Shown here piece by piece: positions 28,309-37,137 of a stretch of 64,000 nt of DNA. The first letter of the stretch is position 1; each line of letters starts with the position of its first letter. Origin of the DNA: Clostridium algidicarnis DSM 15099. Lineage in GTDB: Bacteria; Bacillota; Clostridia; Clostridiales; Clostridiaceae. The stretch spans positions 44,964 to 108,963 of the forward strand of contig NZ_PTIS01000009.1 in the NCBI RefSeq assembly GCF_002934235.1, read 5' to 3'. The notes beneath the pieces were generated by a model, which saw only the letters and a program-made list of their open reading frames with translations, was not told where the DNA came from and did not search any database. The position numbers were made by a program, and so were the translations under genes.

Positions 28309-29847
28309 TTAACATTTCATAGAATCTATTTCTAAAGAAAAATAAAAACAAACCCCATCTAATTTATTAAAAGCACCATATACACTGTTATGCTTTTCTA
28401 ATATATTTTTCACTATGTTAAGACCAAGTCCTGTACCACCTTTAGATCTATCTCTTGACTTGTCAATTTTATAAAATTTATCCCATATATTATTTAGTTC
28501 TTCCTTTGGAATATTAGAATTTGTATTAAATACTTCAACAAATAAATAATCCTTAGTCTTATAATCATTATCAATATTCGAGTTGTAAGGTTTTTGCTCT
28601 ATTCTTGAACATATACTTATACTACCTTTTTCAATAGTGTTTTTTATGGCATTAGATATAAAGTTATTTAAAACTTGTTCAATTCTTATTTTATCACCAA
28701 TTACTAAATTATCACTAACGTCTACTGCAACATTAATGTTTTTAGTTTCCATTAATCCTTTGAACTTTTTTAAAGCATGATTTATTAAAGGCTTAATATT
28801 AAAGGAATCTATATGTAGATTAAAGGAACCAGATTCTAGTTGAGAAAGATCTAGCATGTCATTTAGAAGACTTTCCATATTGTGAGCTTCATCTATTATC
28901 ACATCAACATAAAAGTCTTTTTGATCTTCTTTTGCTATATTATCTTTTAAACCTTCAGCATACCCTTCTATAAGGCTTATTGGGGTTTTTAGTTCATGAG
29001 ATACATTAGCTATAAAATCTTTACGCATATTTTCAATACGCTTTTCTTTTTCAATGTCATCTTTAAGTTTATTATTATACTTTTTTAAAGCATTTAATGA
29101 ATTATTAAGGTTTAAAGATAAAAAGTTTAAAGTTTTTGCAAGATTTCCTATTTCATCTTCCCTATCTACTGTACATTGTTCAGAAAAATCTAAGTTAGCC
29201 ATTTTAAAGGCAGTTTTATTAATATCTTTTAAAGGTTTTGATATTAAATTTGAATATATAATAGATAGAAATACTATGCCTAAGACACCTAGAAAAAGTG
29301 CATAGGGATAAAAGTCCTTTATTACTAAAGAAGCTTCTTTAATGGTTTGAAGAGGTGACACAGAAATTATTATATTATCATTAATACTTTCAAGTGATAT
29401 TGGGGCTAAGCATACAATATTTTTAATATCCTTATTCTCACTAGCAAATATATTTGCTGTAACCTTACCTTCATTAAGAGTAGAAGAAAAATCTGTGGTC
29501 TTAGATGATTTTTTAAAGGCTTCTTTTAGCATCTGAAGGACTATATCATCCATTTGTTTATTAGGATCAGATAAAAACATAATTTCACCCTTATTTGAAA
29601 ATATAGCAATTTTAGCATTGTTATTTATCTCAAAATCTTGCATACTTTTAAATAATTCTGGCTTATTATCATAATTATAGGAATAGGCTATTTTAAATTT
29701 AGTTATTTCTGATTTTAGGGTATTCATTTTTTTATTTATATAAAACTTTTCAAAAAATATAGATTGCAAGGAAAGTATAAGTATTAAAATAATACTTATA
29801 AATATAGAGGTTATAACAAATAATCTTAAAGTTAAATTTTTTTTCAT
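28309..29847 (-). CDS. Membrane sensor histidine kinase
   Basis: A 512-residue two-component kinase. It has a transmembrane helix at about 9-32, an extracytoplasmic sensor of about 145 residues, a second helix at 180-200, a HAMP domain (about 200-253), the HisKA box with phosphorylated H284 in ANVSHELKTPISLIEGY, an N-box NNFISNAIKNT and a G-box GGTGLGLNIV. Its start overlaps the regulator stop by four bases (ATGA), so the pair is translationally coupled. No ligand can be deduced from the sensor part. The family is PhoR/WalK-like. Confidence 0.93.
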   Translation of the reverse strand: MKKNLTLRLFVITSIFISIILILILSLQSIFFEKFYINKKMNTLKSEITKFKIAYSYNYDNKPELFKSMQDFEINNNAKIAIFSNKGEIMFLSDPNKQMDDIVLQMLKEAFKKSSKTTDFSSTLNEGKVTANIFASENKDIKNIVCLAPISLESINDNIIISVSPLQTIKEASLVIKDFYPYALFLGVLGIVFLSIIYSNLISKPLKDINKTAFKMANLDFSEQCTVDREDEIGNLAKTLNFLSLNLNNSLNALKKYNNKLKDDIEKEKRIENMRKDFIANVSHELKTPISLIEGYAEGLKDNIAKEDQKDFYVDVIIDEAHNMESLLNDMLDLSQLESGSFNLHIDSFNIKPLINHALKKFKGLMETKNINVAVDVSDNLVIGDKIRIEQVLNNFISNAIKNTIEKGSISICSRIEQKPYNSNIDNDYKTKDYLFVEVFNTNSNIPKEELNNIWDKFYKIDKSRDRSKGGTGLGLNIVKNILEKHNSVYGAFNKLDGVCFYFSLEIDSMKC

Positions 29848-30530
29848 ATTTTCACCTCAAATTTGTATCCACTTCCTCTTACAGTAGAAATAAAAGAAGA
29901 TTTTTCTTTTAATTTTTCCCTAAGCCTTTTAATAGTTGTATCTACAGTTCGAGGATCTCCATAATAATCTATGCCCCAAACATTATCTAATATTTTATCT
30001 CTACTTAAGGATATACCTTGATTTTGCATTAAATATAACAATAGATTATATTCATTTGGTGTTAGATAAATTTCTTCTTCATTTACATAAACTTCATGTG
30101 AAGCTGTATTTATTACTAATCCATGTATGTTCTTATAAGTGATATTATTGTTTTCTAAAGATGTGCTTCTTTTTAATAATGATTTGGCCTTAGCTACTAA
30201 TATCTTGGGGTTAAAGGGTTTAGTTACATAATCATCCGCACCAAGATCATAGCCAAGAAGCTTATCATCATCACTAGATCTTGCAGTTAAAATTATTATA
30301 GGTATATAGGATATATCCCGAATAGACTTACAAAGGGTAAATCCGTCCATTAGAGGCATCATTAAATCTAAGATAATTAATGAGATATTCTTTTCATCTT
30401 TTTTAAAAATATTAAGGGCAGTAATTCCGTTATCAGCTTCTAGTATATTAAAATCCTCTTTCTCGAAATAATCTTTTAAAAGCATTCTCATTCTAATTTC
30501 ATCTTCAACTATTAAAATTTGTTTTTTCAA
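29844..30530 (-). CDS. OmpR/PhoB-type response regulator
   Basis: A 228-residue transcription regulator paired with the histidine kinase downstream. The receiver domain has the acidic pair VEDE (8-11), phospho-acceptor D55 in IILDLMMP and the conserved K in DYVTKPFNP. The C-terminal winged helix carries NEYNLLLYL and DPRTVDTTIKRLREKL. The start is TTG behind a strong AGGAGG; no in-frame ATG is near. It diverges from cobT across a 228-bp intergenic region. The target genes are unknown. Confidence 0.93.
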   Translation of the reverse strand: MKKQILIVEDEIRMRMLLKDYFEKEDFNILEADNGITALNIFKKDEKNISLIILDLMMPLMDGFTLCKSIRDISYIPIIILTARSSDDDKLLGYDLGADDYVTKPFNPKILVAKAKSLLKRSTSLENNNITYKNIHGLVINTASHEVYVNEEEIYLTPNEYNLLLYLMQNQGISLSRDKILDNVWGIDYYGDPRTVDTTIKRLREKLKEKSSFISTVRGSGYKFEVKI

Positions 30531-30691
30531 AATGGCTCCTCCTTTACAGTAGTATTAACATATATTATTATTATACTGTTAACTTAATCTACCTACAAGA
30601 ATAATGAATTTAATGATAAGTGAGCTTTTTATGTTAAATAAACATGAAATTATAGAGAATTTATAATTTTAATATTCATTCATTATCATTA

Positions 30692-30707
30692 CAAAGAATA
30701 ATCTTTG
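30692..30707. repeat. Short palindrome between response regulator and cobT
   Basis: CAAAGA, ATAA, TCTTTG: a perfect 6-4-6 inverted repeat 52 bases before cobT. The 30531-30758 region is otherwise AT-rich, and no B12 riboswitch is visible in it. It could be an operator for either divergent unit. Confidence 0.35.
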
Positions 30708-30758
30708 CATTACGAAGATAAAAATGAGATAATTTAATTTGACTATAGGAGGTATGCT

Positions 30759-31832
30759 ATGAATAAAGCAAAATTAAATCAAATAATAACGTCTATTGAA
30801 TCCGCAGATAAATTAGCTTTTAGAGATGCTATGACATATATAGATAATTTAACAAAGCCAATTGGAAGTCTTGGATATATGGAGCTTATGGCTTCTAAAA
30901 TAGCAAGTATAAAGGGATTTATGCCAAAAGAACTAAAAAATAAAAAAATAATAATTATGTGTTCTGATAATGGTGTTGTAGAAGAAAATATAAGCTCTTG
31001 CCCAGAAAAGACCACAGCTTTAGTTACTGAAAATTTTACAAAAGAAATTACAGGAGTTAAAGTTCTCTCAAATTATTATGGGTCAGAACTCACTGTAGTG
31101 GATGTTGGAGTAAATCATGATTTTAACAATCCTAAGATAATTAATAAAAAGATAGGTTATGGAACTAAAAATATGATGAAGGGAAGAGCTATGTCTATTG
31201 ATGAAACTTTAAAAGCTATAGAAATAGGCATGGAAATAGTTGAAGATTTAAAAGATAAGAATGTAGATATAATAGGTACAGGTGAAATGGGTATATGCAA
31301 TACTGCTACTAGTGCAGCTGTATTTTGTGCATTAACAGATTCAAATGTTGATAAAATAGTTGGTAAGGGTGGCGGGGTTACAGAACTTCAGTATGAAAAT
31401 AAAAAGAGAGTAATAAAAAAGGCAATAGAAATAAATGATCCCAATAAAGAAGATGTAATAGATGTATTAAGCAAGGTTGGTGGATATGATATTGCGGCAT
31501 TGTGTGGATGCTTCTTAGCTGCAGCAAGATATAAGATACCAATAGTTATTGATGGCTTCATATCTTCTGTTGCAGCACTTTGCGCTTATAGGTTAAATCC
31601 TTTTTGTAAGGATTATATGTTTCCGTCCCACCTATCAGCAGAACCAGGAGCTTCTTATATAATGCAGGAACTTGGACTTTCACCTATATTGAATTTGAAT
31701 ATGAGACTTGGAGAAGGATCTGCCTGTCCTATAGCTTTTAGCATAATAGAAGCATCTTTATACACAATGAATAATATGGGGACTTTTGAGGCGGCAAATT
31801 TAGATAAAAAAAACTATGTAGATATAAGATAG
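30759..31832 (+). CDS. cobT: Nicotinate-nucleotide-dimethylbenzimidazole phosphoribosyltransferase
   Basis: CobT activates the lower-ligand base (dimethylbenzimidazole or another base) to its alpha-ribotide for attachment to the corrinoid. The length of 357 residues is typical. Conserved parts are DNLTKPIGSLGYME near residue 30, CSDNGVVEENISSCP, the GEMGICNTATSAA phosphate site and the catalytic Glu319 in MRLGEGSA. It has a strong ribosome site (AGGAGG) and heads the cobT-cobU-cobS cluster. Confidence 0.96.
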   Translation: MNKAKLNQIITSIESADKLAFRDAMTYIDNLTKPIGSLGYMELMASKIASIKGFMPKELKNKKIIIMCSDNGVVEENISSCPEKTTALVTENFTKEITGVKVLSNYYGSELTVVDVGVNHDFNNPKIINKKIGYGTKNMMKGRAMSIDETLKAIEIGMEIVEDLKDKNVDIIGTGEMGICNTATSAAVFCALTDSNVDKIVGKGGGVTELQYENKKRVIKKAIEINDPNKEDVIDVLSKVGGYDIAALCGCFLAAARYKIPIVIDGFISSVAALCAYRLNPFCKDYMFPSHLSAEPGASYIMQELGLSPILNLNMRLGEGSACPIAFSIIEASLYTMNNMGTFEAANLDKKNYVDIR

Positions 31833-31850
31833 TATTATAAGGAGGTAAAT

Positions 31851-32402
31851 ATGGGAAAGGTAACTTTAGTAACTGGAGGCAGTAGAAGCGGAAAAAGTAC
31901 ATTTGCAGAAGATATTTTAAAAGAAGAAGATGAAGTATTATATATTGCTACGGCTATAGTAACAGATGATGAGATGAAAGAAAGGATAGATAGGCATCGA
32001 GAGTCTAGAAATCATAAATGGACAACTTACGAAGGGTTTAAAGATTTACATATAGCAGTTAAAGAAAACAATAAGCCTTATATACTTTTAGATTGCGTAA
32101 CAGTAATGATGACAAATTTACTTTTTAATAGAGAAGAAAATTTAGAAGAAGATATTTCAAGAGAAACCTTAGATCTAATATATAAGAATATAGAAAATGA
32201 ATTTAAAATGCTCCTAGATGAAGTAAAAAAAGGAAATAGTAATTTAATTATGGTAACTAATGAAGTTGGTATGGGTCTTGTACCAGAATATAAATTAGGA
32301 AGAATATTTAGAGATTTTGCTGGCTGGATAAATCAATTTTTAGCTAAAAATAGTGAAGAGGTTTATTTAGTTACTTGTGGAATACCTTTAAAAATAAAAT
32401 AA
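31851..32402 (+). CDS. cobU: Adenosylcobinamide kinase / adenosylcobinamide-phosphate guanylyltransferase
   Basis: CobU phosphorylates adenosylcobinamide and transfers GMP, giving adenosyl-GDP-cobinamide. The 183-residue protein has the P-loop GGSRSGKS (9-16), IDRHRESRNHKWTTYE with the guanylylated His region, LDCVTVMMTNLLF and VTNEVGMGLVPEYKLGRIFRDFAGWINQ. It lies 18 bp after cobT with AAGGAGG. Confidence 0.96.
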   Translation: MGKVTLVTGGSRSGKSTFAEDILKEEDEVLYIATAIVTDDEMKERIDRHRESRNHKWTTYEGFKDLHIAVKENNKPYILLDCVTVMMTNLLFNREENLEEDISRETLDLIYKNIENEFKMLLDEVKKGNSNLIMVTNEVGMGLVPEYKLGRIFRDFAGWINQFLAKNSEEVYLVTCGIPLKIK

Positions 32403-32423
32403 TAATAGGATGTGTATGACTTT

Positions 32424-33179
32424 ATGGAAGAAGTAAAAAGCTTTTTACTTATGATACAATTTATGACAAGGATACCTATAAATAAAGCTCTTCCTTGTGA
32501 AAATAAAAATTTTAAGAAGGCTTCAGCTTATATACCTTTGATTGGTATAATAGTTGGAATGTCACAATTTATAGTTTATAAGTTGTTATTTAATTTAATA
32601 CCTGCAGAGTTTCTATCCGTAATTATGATAATAGTATATGTATTTATAACAGGTGGATTTCATTTAGATGGCCTTGGAGATACCTGTGATGGCTTTTTTG
32701 CATTTAAAGGTGGAAAAGATAAGATAATAGAAATAATGAAGGACAGTAGGGTTGGTACCTATTCTACTATAGCAGTAATTATAGATATTTTAATTAGATA
32801 TATTGCTTATGTTAAAATAATAAATATAAACTCTGGATATATAATAATTTTAGCACCATTTGTGGGAAGGGTATCTCTTGCACTCTTAGCATATGTAGGC
32901 AAGGGTGCTAAAGAAGAAGGATCAGGAAATCTTATTATAAATAATATTTCAAATAGGGAGATGGGCATAATATTTATAATAGTTGCTATATTTTCTTATG
33001 TGACTAGTGGATATTTGCATGTGACTTATGAAATCTTACTTTTTGGTATATCCTGTATAGTTACTTTATTATTTTATAAGCTATGTAAAGATAAAATTGA
33101 GGGTATAACGGGAGATAATTTAGGTGCCATTAACGAGATAGTAGAACTAGTAGCTCTAATATTTTTGCTGTCCATATAA
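32424..33179 (+). CDS. cobS: Adenosylcobinamide-GDP ribazoletransferase (cobalamin synthase)
   Basis: CobS is the polytopic membrane enzyme that joins GDP-cobinamide to alpha-ribazole (phosphate). About 251 residues with multiple hydrophobic helices and the signature GGFHLDGLGDTCDGFFAF followed by IMKDSRVGTY. A GTG at 32412 would sit almost on the ribosome site; ATG at 32424 gives the family-like N-terminus MEEVKSFLLMIQFMTRIPI and is preferred. It is the last gene before a strong terminator. Confidence 0.94.
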   Translation: MEEVKSFLLMIQFMTRIPINKALPCENKNFKKASAYIPLIGIIVGMSQFIVYKLLFNLIPAEFLSVIMIIVYVFITGGFHLDGLGDTCDGFFAFKGGKDKIIEIMKDSRVGTYSTIAVIIDILIRYIAYVKIININSGYIIILAPFVGRVSLALLAYVGKGAKEEGSGNLIINNISNREMGIIFIIVAIFSYVTSGYLHVTYEILLFGISCIVTLLFYKLCKDKIEGITGDNLGAINEIVELVALIFLLSI

Positions 33180-33217
33180 AAATGAGGATATTCTGCATTA
33201 GAATATCCTCATTTTTA
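33178..33217 (+). terminator. Intrinsic terminator after cobS
   Basis: AAAATGAGGATATTC, a seven-base loop, then GAATATCCTCATTTTT: a perfect stem of 15 pairs ending in T-rich sequence. It could also act on the convergent MocR gene. Confidence 0.9.
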
Positions 33218-33304
33218 TATTTTATGTATCAATGGATTTCAATATTTTTATAATATATGTTTCCAAAAACTATTAAAAAAGATTAAGTAAATACAGATAT
33301 CTTA

Positions 33305-34678
33305 TTATAGTTCTAATTGCTGGCAAGAATTTAAAGGAGAATTATATTGGAAATTTTTTAGTTCCTGAAATATATAGTTCATACCTTTAATTATCTTATC
33401 CTCATTTACATTACACAGGCTTATTCTTAGAGAAGGTACGTGGTTGAATTCTTTAAGATAAAAGTGGGAACCATCTCTAATAGATATATCTTTTGTACTC
33501 ATTATATTTATAAATTCTTCTATATTAGTATTAGGTAATTTTATTAGAGAGAACATTCCATTGTTTGGAACCCTGTGTTCTAGATTAAAATCTAAAAAGC
33601 CTTCTAATTCATGCTTAAGAAGCCTCATTCTACTGCCATAAAAGCTCTTAAGTTTATAAATATAGTTATTATAGTGTCCACTATCTATAAAAGAACTTAA
33701 CGCTCCTTGCATTGGTACTGTGGAAACTAAATCAAAGCTTACCTTATAATTACTAAACTCATTTATAATTTTTTGAGGTATTATGCAAGCGGCTAATCTT
33801 ATGCCAGGTATTAAGGTTTTTGAGAAACTTTTAATATATATGACTTTTTCATTTTTATCATATTTATATAGAGCATGACAAGAATCATCATTTAAATCGC
33901 TTAAGTAATCATCTTCAACTATATAAACATCATACTTATTTGCAAGATATACAATTTGCTTTTTATCATCCTCAGATAAAGAAGTACCTAATGGATTGTG
34001 CATACGGGGCATAGTGTAGAAAAATTTAATTTTTTTAGTTTTAAATATGTACTCTAGTTTATTTAAATCTATACCATTAAAATCTCGCTCTATTCCAATA
34101 ACATTAAATTTATTAATATCAAGCCATTTTAAAAATATATTATATGTAGGTTGTTCTACTAAAATAGACTCTTTATCTTGGCCTAAATTTAAAACAGATA
34201 ATATTGAAAGAGCTTGCTGGGCTCCAGAGGTAATAAAAATTTTATCAAGAGAGCAGTCTAAGTTAGATTGTTTAAATAGTGAAAGAACACTTTCTTTTAA
34301 AGGTGTAAAACCAGAGGATAAAGAATATCCAAAAATATTATATTTATATTCCCCTATTGCCTTTTCAAATGACTTTTGAAAAGTTTCATAAGGTAAAATT
34401 TTGCTATCTGGCTCTCCAGAAGAAAAATCTATATTGTTTGATTCGTTTGTATTATAATATTTCAACTTGTTGTCTACTACAAAGTATCCGCTTTTAGGTA
34501 AGGCATATATAAGGTTTTGCTTTTCAAGCTCAGAATAAGCTCTTATAACTGTAGAGTTACTACAACTAAATTTTATAGCAAGAGCTCTTATAGAAGGTAA
34601 TTTACCATTAAAGTTGCCAATTTCTATTTCATGATTTACGTAATTTATAATAATTTCGTATTTTGTAATAATACTCAC
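33305..34678 (-). CDS. MocR-type regulator (GntR helix-turn-helix fused to aminotransferase domain)
   Basis: A 457-residue transcription regulator. Residues about 1-75 form a GntR winged helix (LPSIRALAIKFSCSNSTVIRAYSELEKQNLIYALPKSGYFV). The rest is a class-I aminotransferase fold that usually binds PLP: ITSGAQQALSIL, MPRMHNPLG, EDDYLSDL and the lysine motif IKSFSKTLIPGIRLA. Relatives such as PdxR and GabR sense PLP or PLP adducts. The start is GTG with a weak ribosome site. Upstream lies a pair of phased direct repeats. The target could be itself and the broken methyltransferase gene next door. Confidence 0.9.
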   Translation of the reverse strand: MSIITKYEIIINYVNHEIEIGNFNGKLPSIRALAIKFSCSNSTVIRAYSELEKQNLIYALPKSGYFVVDNKLKYYNTNESNNIDFSSGEPDSKILPYETFQKSFEKAIGEYKYNIFGYSLSSGFTPLKESVLSLFKQSNLDCSLDKIFITSGAQQALSILSVLNLGQDKESILVEQPTYNIFLKWLDINKFNVIGIERDFNGIDLNKLEYIFKTKKIKFFYTMPRMHNPLGTSLSEDDKKQIVYLANKYDVYIVEDDYLSDLNDDSCHALYKYDKNEKVIYIKSFSKTLIPGIRLAACIIPQKIINEFSNYKVSFDLVSTVPMQGALSSFIDSGHYNNYIYKLKSFYGSRMRLLKHELEGFLDFNLEHRVPNNGMFSLIKLPNTNIEEFINIMSTKDISIRDGSHFYLKEFNHVPSLRISLCNVNEDKIIKGMNYIFQELKNFQYNSPLNSCQQLEL

Positions 34679-34726
34679 CCATTTCTGTTTATATAAATAT
34701 TTTGGAATATAAATATTTTAAAACAT

Positions 34727-34756
34727 ATACAGTTTTAAACATGAAAATACAGTTTT
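34727..34756. promoter_or_regulatory. Phased direct repeat upstream of MocR gene
   Basis: ATACAGTTTT occurs at 34727-34736 and 34747-34756, exactly 20 bases (two helical turns) apart and about 50-80 bases upstream of the regulator start. MocR regulators are known to bind direct repeats, so this is a candidate operator. Confidence 0.5.
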
Positions 34757-35038
34757 TATTATTTATAAAGTATATCATATAAAAACAAAGTTTTGTACTA
34801 GTTTATAATAGATTTGTATAGCTACAAACCTTTTTATATAAAAAATAGGTTTTATTAAATTTATTTTAAGTAGTTATATATACTTCTAGAAGCTTTATAT
34901 ATTTTTTAAAACTTAAAAGAAGAATTATTACTAAAATCTAGCCAGATATATTATAATAAGATAATATGTATATAAAATTAATAATAATAAATGTATTTAA
35001 AAAAATAATAAGTTTTATATCAGTTAAGGAGGCACATT
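34757..35038. other. AT-rich intergenic stretch without a gene
   Basis: Between the MocR regulator and the methyltransferase remnant I see only AT-rich sequence, one hairpin around 34826-34855 (AAACCT to AGGTTT with an A/T inner stem) and no open frame with a ribosome site. It may hold the divergent promoters. Confidence 0.4.
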
Positions 35039-35183
35039 ATGAGTTCTTACGAAGAATTAAGTAATTATTACGATACGATATTTGAAAAAAGTGATATTAC
35101 GTTAAAATTTTTATGGTGGCTTTAATAAGTCGGCGTATACTTATGATTCCTATGCTACAGTAGTAAGAGCAATTAAAGACTAA
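35039..35183 (+). pseudogene. Collapsed remnant of a SAM-dependent methyltransferase gene
   Basis: A perfect AAGGAGG site precedes ATG at 35039, which opens a 28-codon frame reading MSSYEELSNYYDTIFEKS. This is the kind of N-terminus seen in small class-I methyltransferases. From about 35106 a second frame, shifted by one base, reads FYGGFNKSAYTYDSYATVV and ends RAIKD at a stop at 35181-35183. That resembles the C-terminal beta-hairpin of such enzymes (YGDF...DS...VVA). The middle of about 200 codons, including the SAM motif, is missing. The simplest reading is an internal deletion that joined the two ends out of frame. Identification rests on short segments and is moderate. Confidence 0.55.
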
Positions 35184-35219
35184 ATATAATAATGATAATA
35201 GGGATGGGGAGATATTTTA

Positions 35220-36467
35220 ATGAAAAAACCATTTTTTGATGCTAAAGATACCTTACTTCAAAATGGACTAAGGGTGATTACAATAAAAAAGGATACCCAA
35301 ATTATGTCTATACAAGTAGGAGTAAAAATTGGGTCCATGTATGAAACTATAGAAGAAAAAGGCATCTCTCATTTTATTGAGCACATGCTATTTAAAGGAA
35401 CTAAATTTAGAGATAACGAAACACTAAATAATGACTTAGAGTTCTTAGGTGGAGAATATAATGCTTATACTGATTATAAATCTACAGTTTATAGTATAAG
35501 TGCTTTAGAAGAAGAAATTACAAATTCTTTAGATTTATTATCAGATATGGTTATGAATTCTACATTTCCTTTAGATGAAATAGAAAGAGAAAGAGGAGTA
35601 ATACTATCTGAGATTAAAGGTTCATTAGATGATGTTGAAAATTTATCCTTCAAAAAGTTAAATGAAATAGCATTTGATAATAGTCCACTTAAGTGGGAAG
35701 TTAGTGGTGATGAAAAAAACATTAATTCTTTTAATAGAGAGAATCTTATAGACTTTTATAATAAATTTTATACACCTAAAAATGCTATTATAGTTATGGT
35801 GTCATCTTTGCCCCATGAAGAAGCATTAGAAAAGATAGCTAATAAATTTTTAGATTGGGAAGGGATTAATGTAGAAAAAAAAGTTATATTAGTAGAAAAT
35901 AATAAGCCTATAATAAAGACAACTATTAAAAAGGATTTAGAACAAAGTTCTATAGCTTACTTATATACATTTCATGATTTACCAAAGGAAAAAGAACTTT
36001 CTTTAAAAATATTAAATCATAAACTTGGTGAAAGTTCTAATTCTATTTTATTTAGAGAGCTTAGAGAAAAACTTGGATTAGCCTATGATGCATATACGGA
36101 CTTAGATATGACGTCAAAGATAAGAACTATGTGCATTTATACCTCAGTATCAGAAGAAAATATTGATAAGGCTATAACAACAATTGATAAATGTATAGAA
36201 GATATTAAAAATAAAAGGATAAAAATTAATGACAATACCGTAAAACTTATGAGTAAAGTTCATAAAACAGCAGTAGTGTCTACAATAGAGGATTCTATGG
36301 ATCTTGGAAGCTATGTACTGTTTCAAGCGCTAGAAGAAGATAATATACAAAGATATTTAGAAGATATGGATGCTTTAGAGAAGATAAATAAAGAAAGCAT
36401 ATATGAGGTAGCTAATATAGTATTAAAAAATCCGACTATACACATATTAAAAAATGAAAAAGAATAA
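35220..36467 (+). CDS. M16-family zinc peptidase (insulinase/processing-peptidase type)
   Basis: A 415-residue metallopeptidase with the inverted zinc motif HFIEH (51-55) and the distal Glu in ERERGVILSEIKGSLDD. The second, non-catalytic half shows FRELREKLGLAYDAYTDLD, the usual substrate-clamp region. No signal peptide is visible, so it is probably cytoplasmic. In Bacillus, relatives (MlpA/YmxG) lie near sporulation and dipicolinate genes; here the neighbour is recX, 14 bp downstream. The substrate is unknown. The start ATG follows GGGGAGA. Confidence 0.9.
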   Translation: MKKPFFDAKDTLLQNGLRVITIKKDTQIMSIQVGVKIGSMYETIEEKGISHFIEHMLFKGTKFRDNETLNNDLEFLGGEYNAYTDYKSTVYSISALEEEITNSLDLLSDMVMNSTFPLDEIERERGVILSEIKGSLDDVENLSFKKLNEIAFDNSPLKWEVSGDEKNINSFNRENLIDFYNKFYTPKNAIIVMVSSLPHEEALEKIANKFLDWEGINVEKKVILVENNKPIIKTTIKKDLEQSSIAYLYTFHDLPKEKELSLKILNHKLGESSNSILFRELREKLGLAYDAYTDLDMTSKIRTMCIYTSVSEENIDKAITTIDKCIEDIKNKRIKINDNTVKLMSKVHKTAVVSTIEDSMDLGSYVLFQALEEDNIQRYLEDMDALEKINKESIYEVANIVLKNPTIHILKNEKE

Positions 36468-36481
36468 GGTGAATTAAACAA

Positions 36482-37123
36482 ATGGAAGGTAAAATAACTT
36501 CGATTCAAGTGCAAAGTAGAAATAAAGATAGGGTTAATATATTTGTAGATGAAGAATTTGCATTAGCCTGCTTTGCAGAGGTTGTATATAAACAAAACAT
36601 AAAAAAAGGTGATAGAATTAACCTAGAACAGTTAAATGAAATATTATTTAAAGAAGAGTTTTCTAAGGCTAAAAACTATGCATTAAGGCTAGTAGAAAAA
36701 GGATTAAAACCAGAAAAGGCTGTAAGAGACAAACTTTTCAAAAAGGAATATAGTAAAGAAACAATAGATAAGGTAATAGAATTTTTAAAAGATTATACAC
36801 TTATTGATGATAAAAGATATGCACAGGGGTATGCAAAAGAAAAGATAAAGTCTAACGGAAAAAATAAAATAAAGTATGGGCTTTTAAGTAAAGGAATTAA
36901 AAAAGATGTAATAGAAGTTGTTCTTGAAGATATTTATGATGAAGATAAAGATAGAGAAATAGCAGAAAAGATTGCAATTAAAAAGTTTAATTTAATATCC
37001 AAAAGAGAAACTGATAAATATAAAATCAAAGGAAAGCTATACCAGTTCCTAATAGGAAAAGGATACTCAAGTGAATGTATTAAATTTGTAATAGAAAAGA
37101 TATTTAAGGATAATAGTTTATAA
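36482..37123 (+). CDS. recX: Regulatory protein RecX
   Basis: RecX modulates RecA filament activity in recombination and the SOS response. The 213-residue protein has the tandem three-helix repeats typical of the family: AKNYALRLVEKGLKPEKAVRDKL, then VIEFLKDYTLIDDKRYAQGYAKEKIKS and KNKIKYGLLSKGIKKDVIE, plus a C-terminal LYQFLIGKGYSSECI repeat. Its start follows AAGGTGA. recA is not in the window. Confidence 0.9.
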   Translation: MEGKITSIQVQSRNKDRVNIFVDEEFALACFAEVVYKQNIKKGDRINLEQLNEILFKEEFSKAKNYALRLVEKGLKPEKAVRDKLFKKEYSKETIDKVIEFLKDYTLIDDKRYAQGYAKEKIKSNGKNKIKYGLLSKGIKKDVIEVVLEDIYDEDKDREIAEKIAIKKFNLISKRETDKYKIKGKLYQFLIGKGYSSECIKFVIEKIFKDNSL

Positions 37124-37137
37124 AAGGAGATAACCTT

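Noticed and set aside
28309..30530. Two-component system as a cobalamin regulator, because it lies between B12 loci
   Set aside because: No shared operator or sequence evidence; position alone is not enough.
30600..30690. Fur-like box before cobT (AATGATAAT-type motifs)
   Set aside because: Only scattered half-sites in AT-rich sequence; no convincing symmetrical Fur box.
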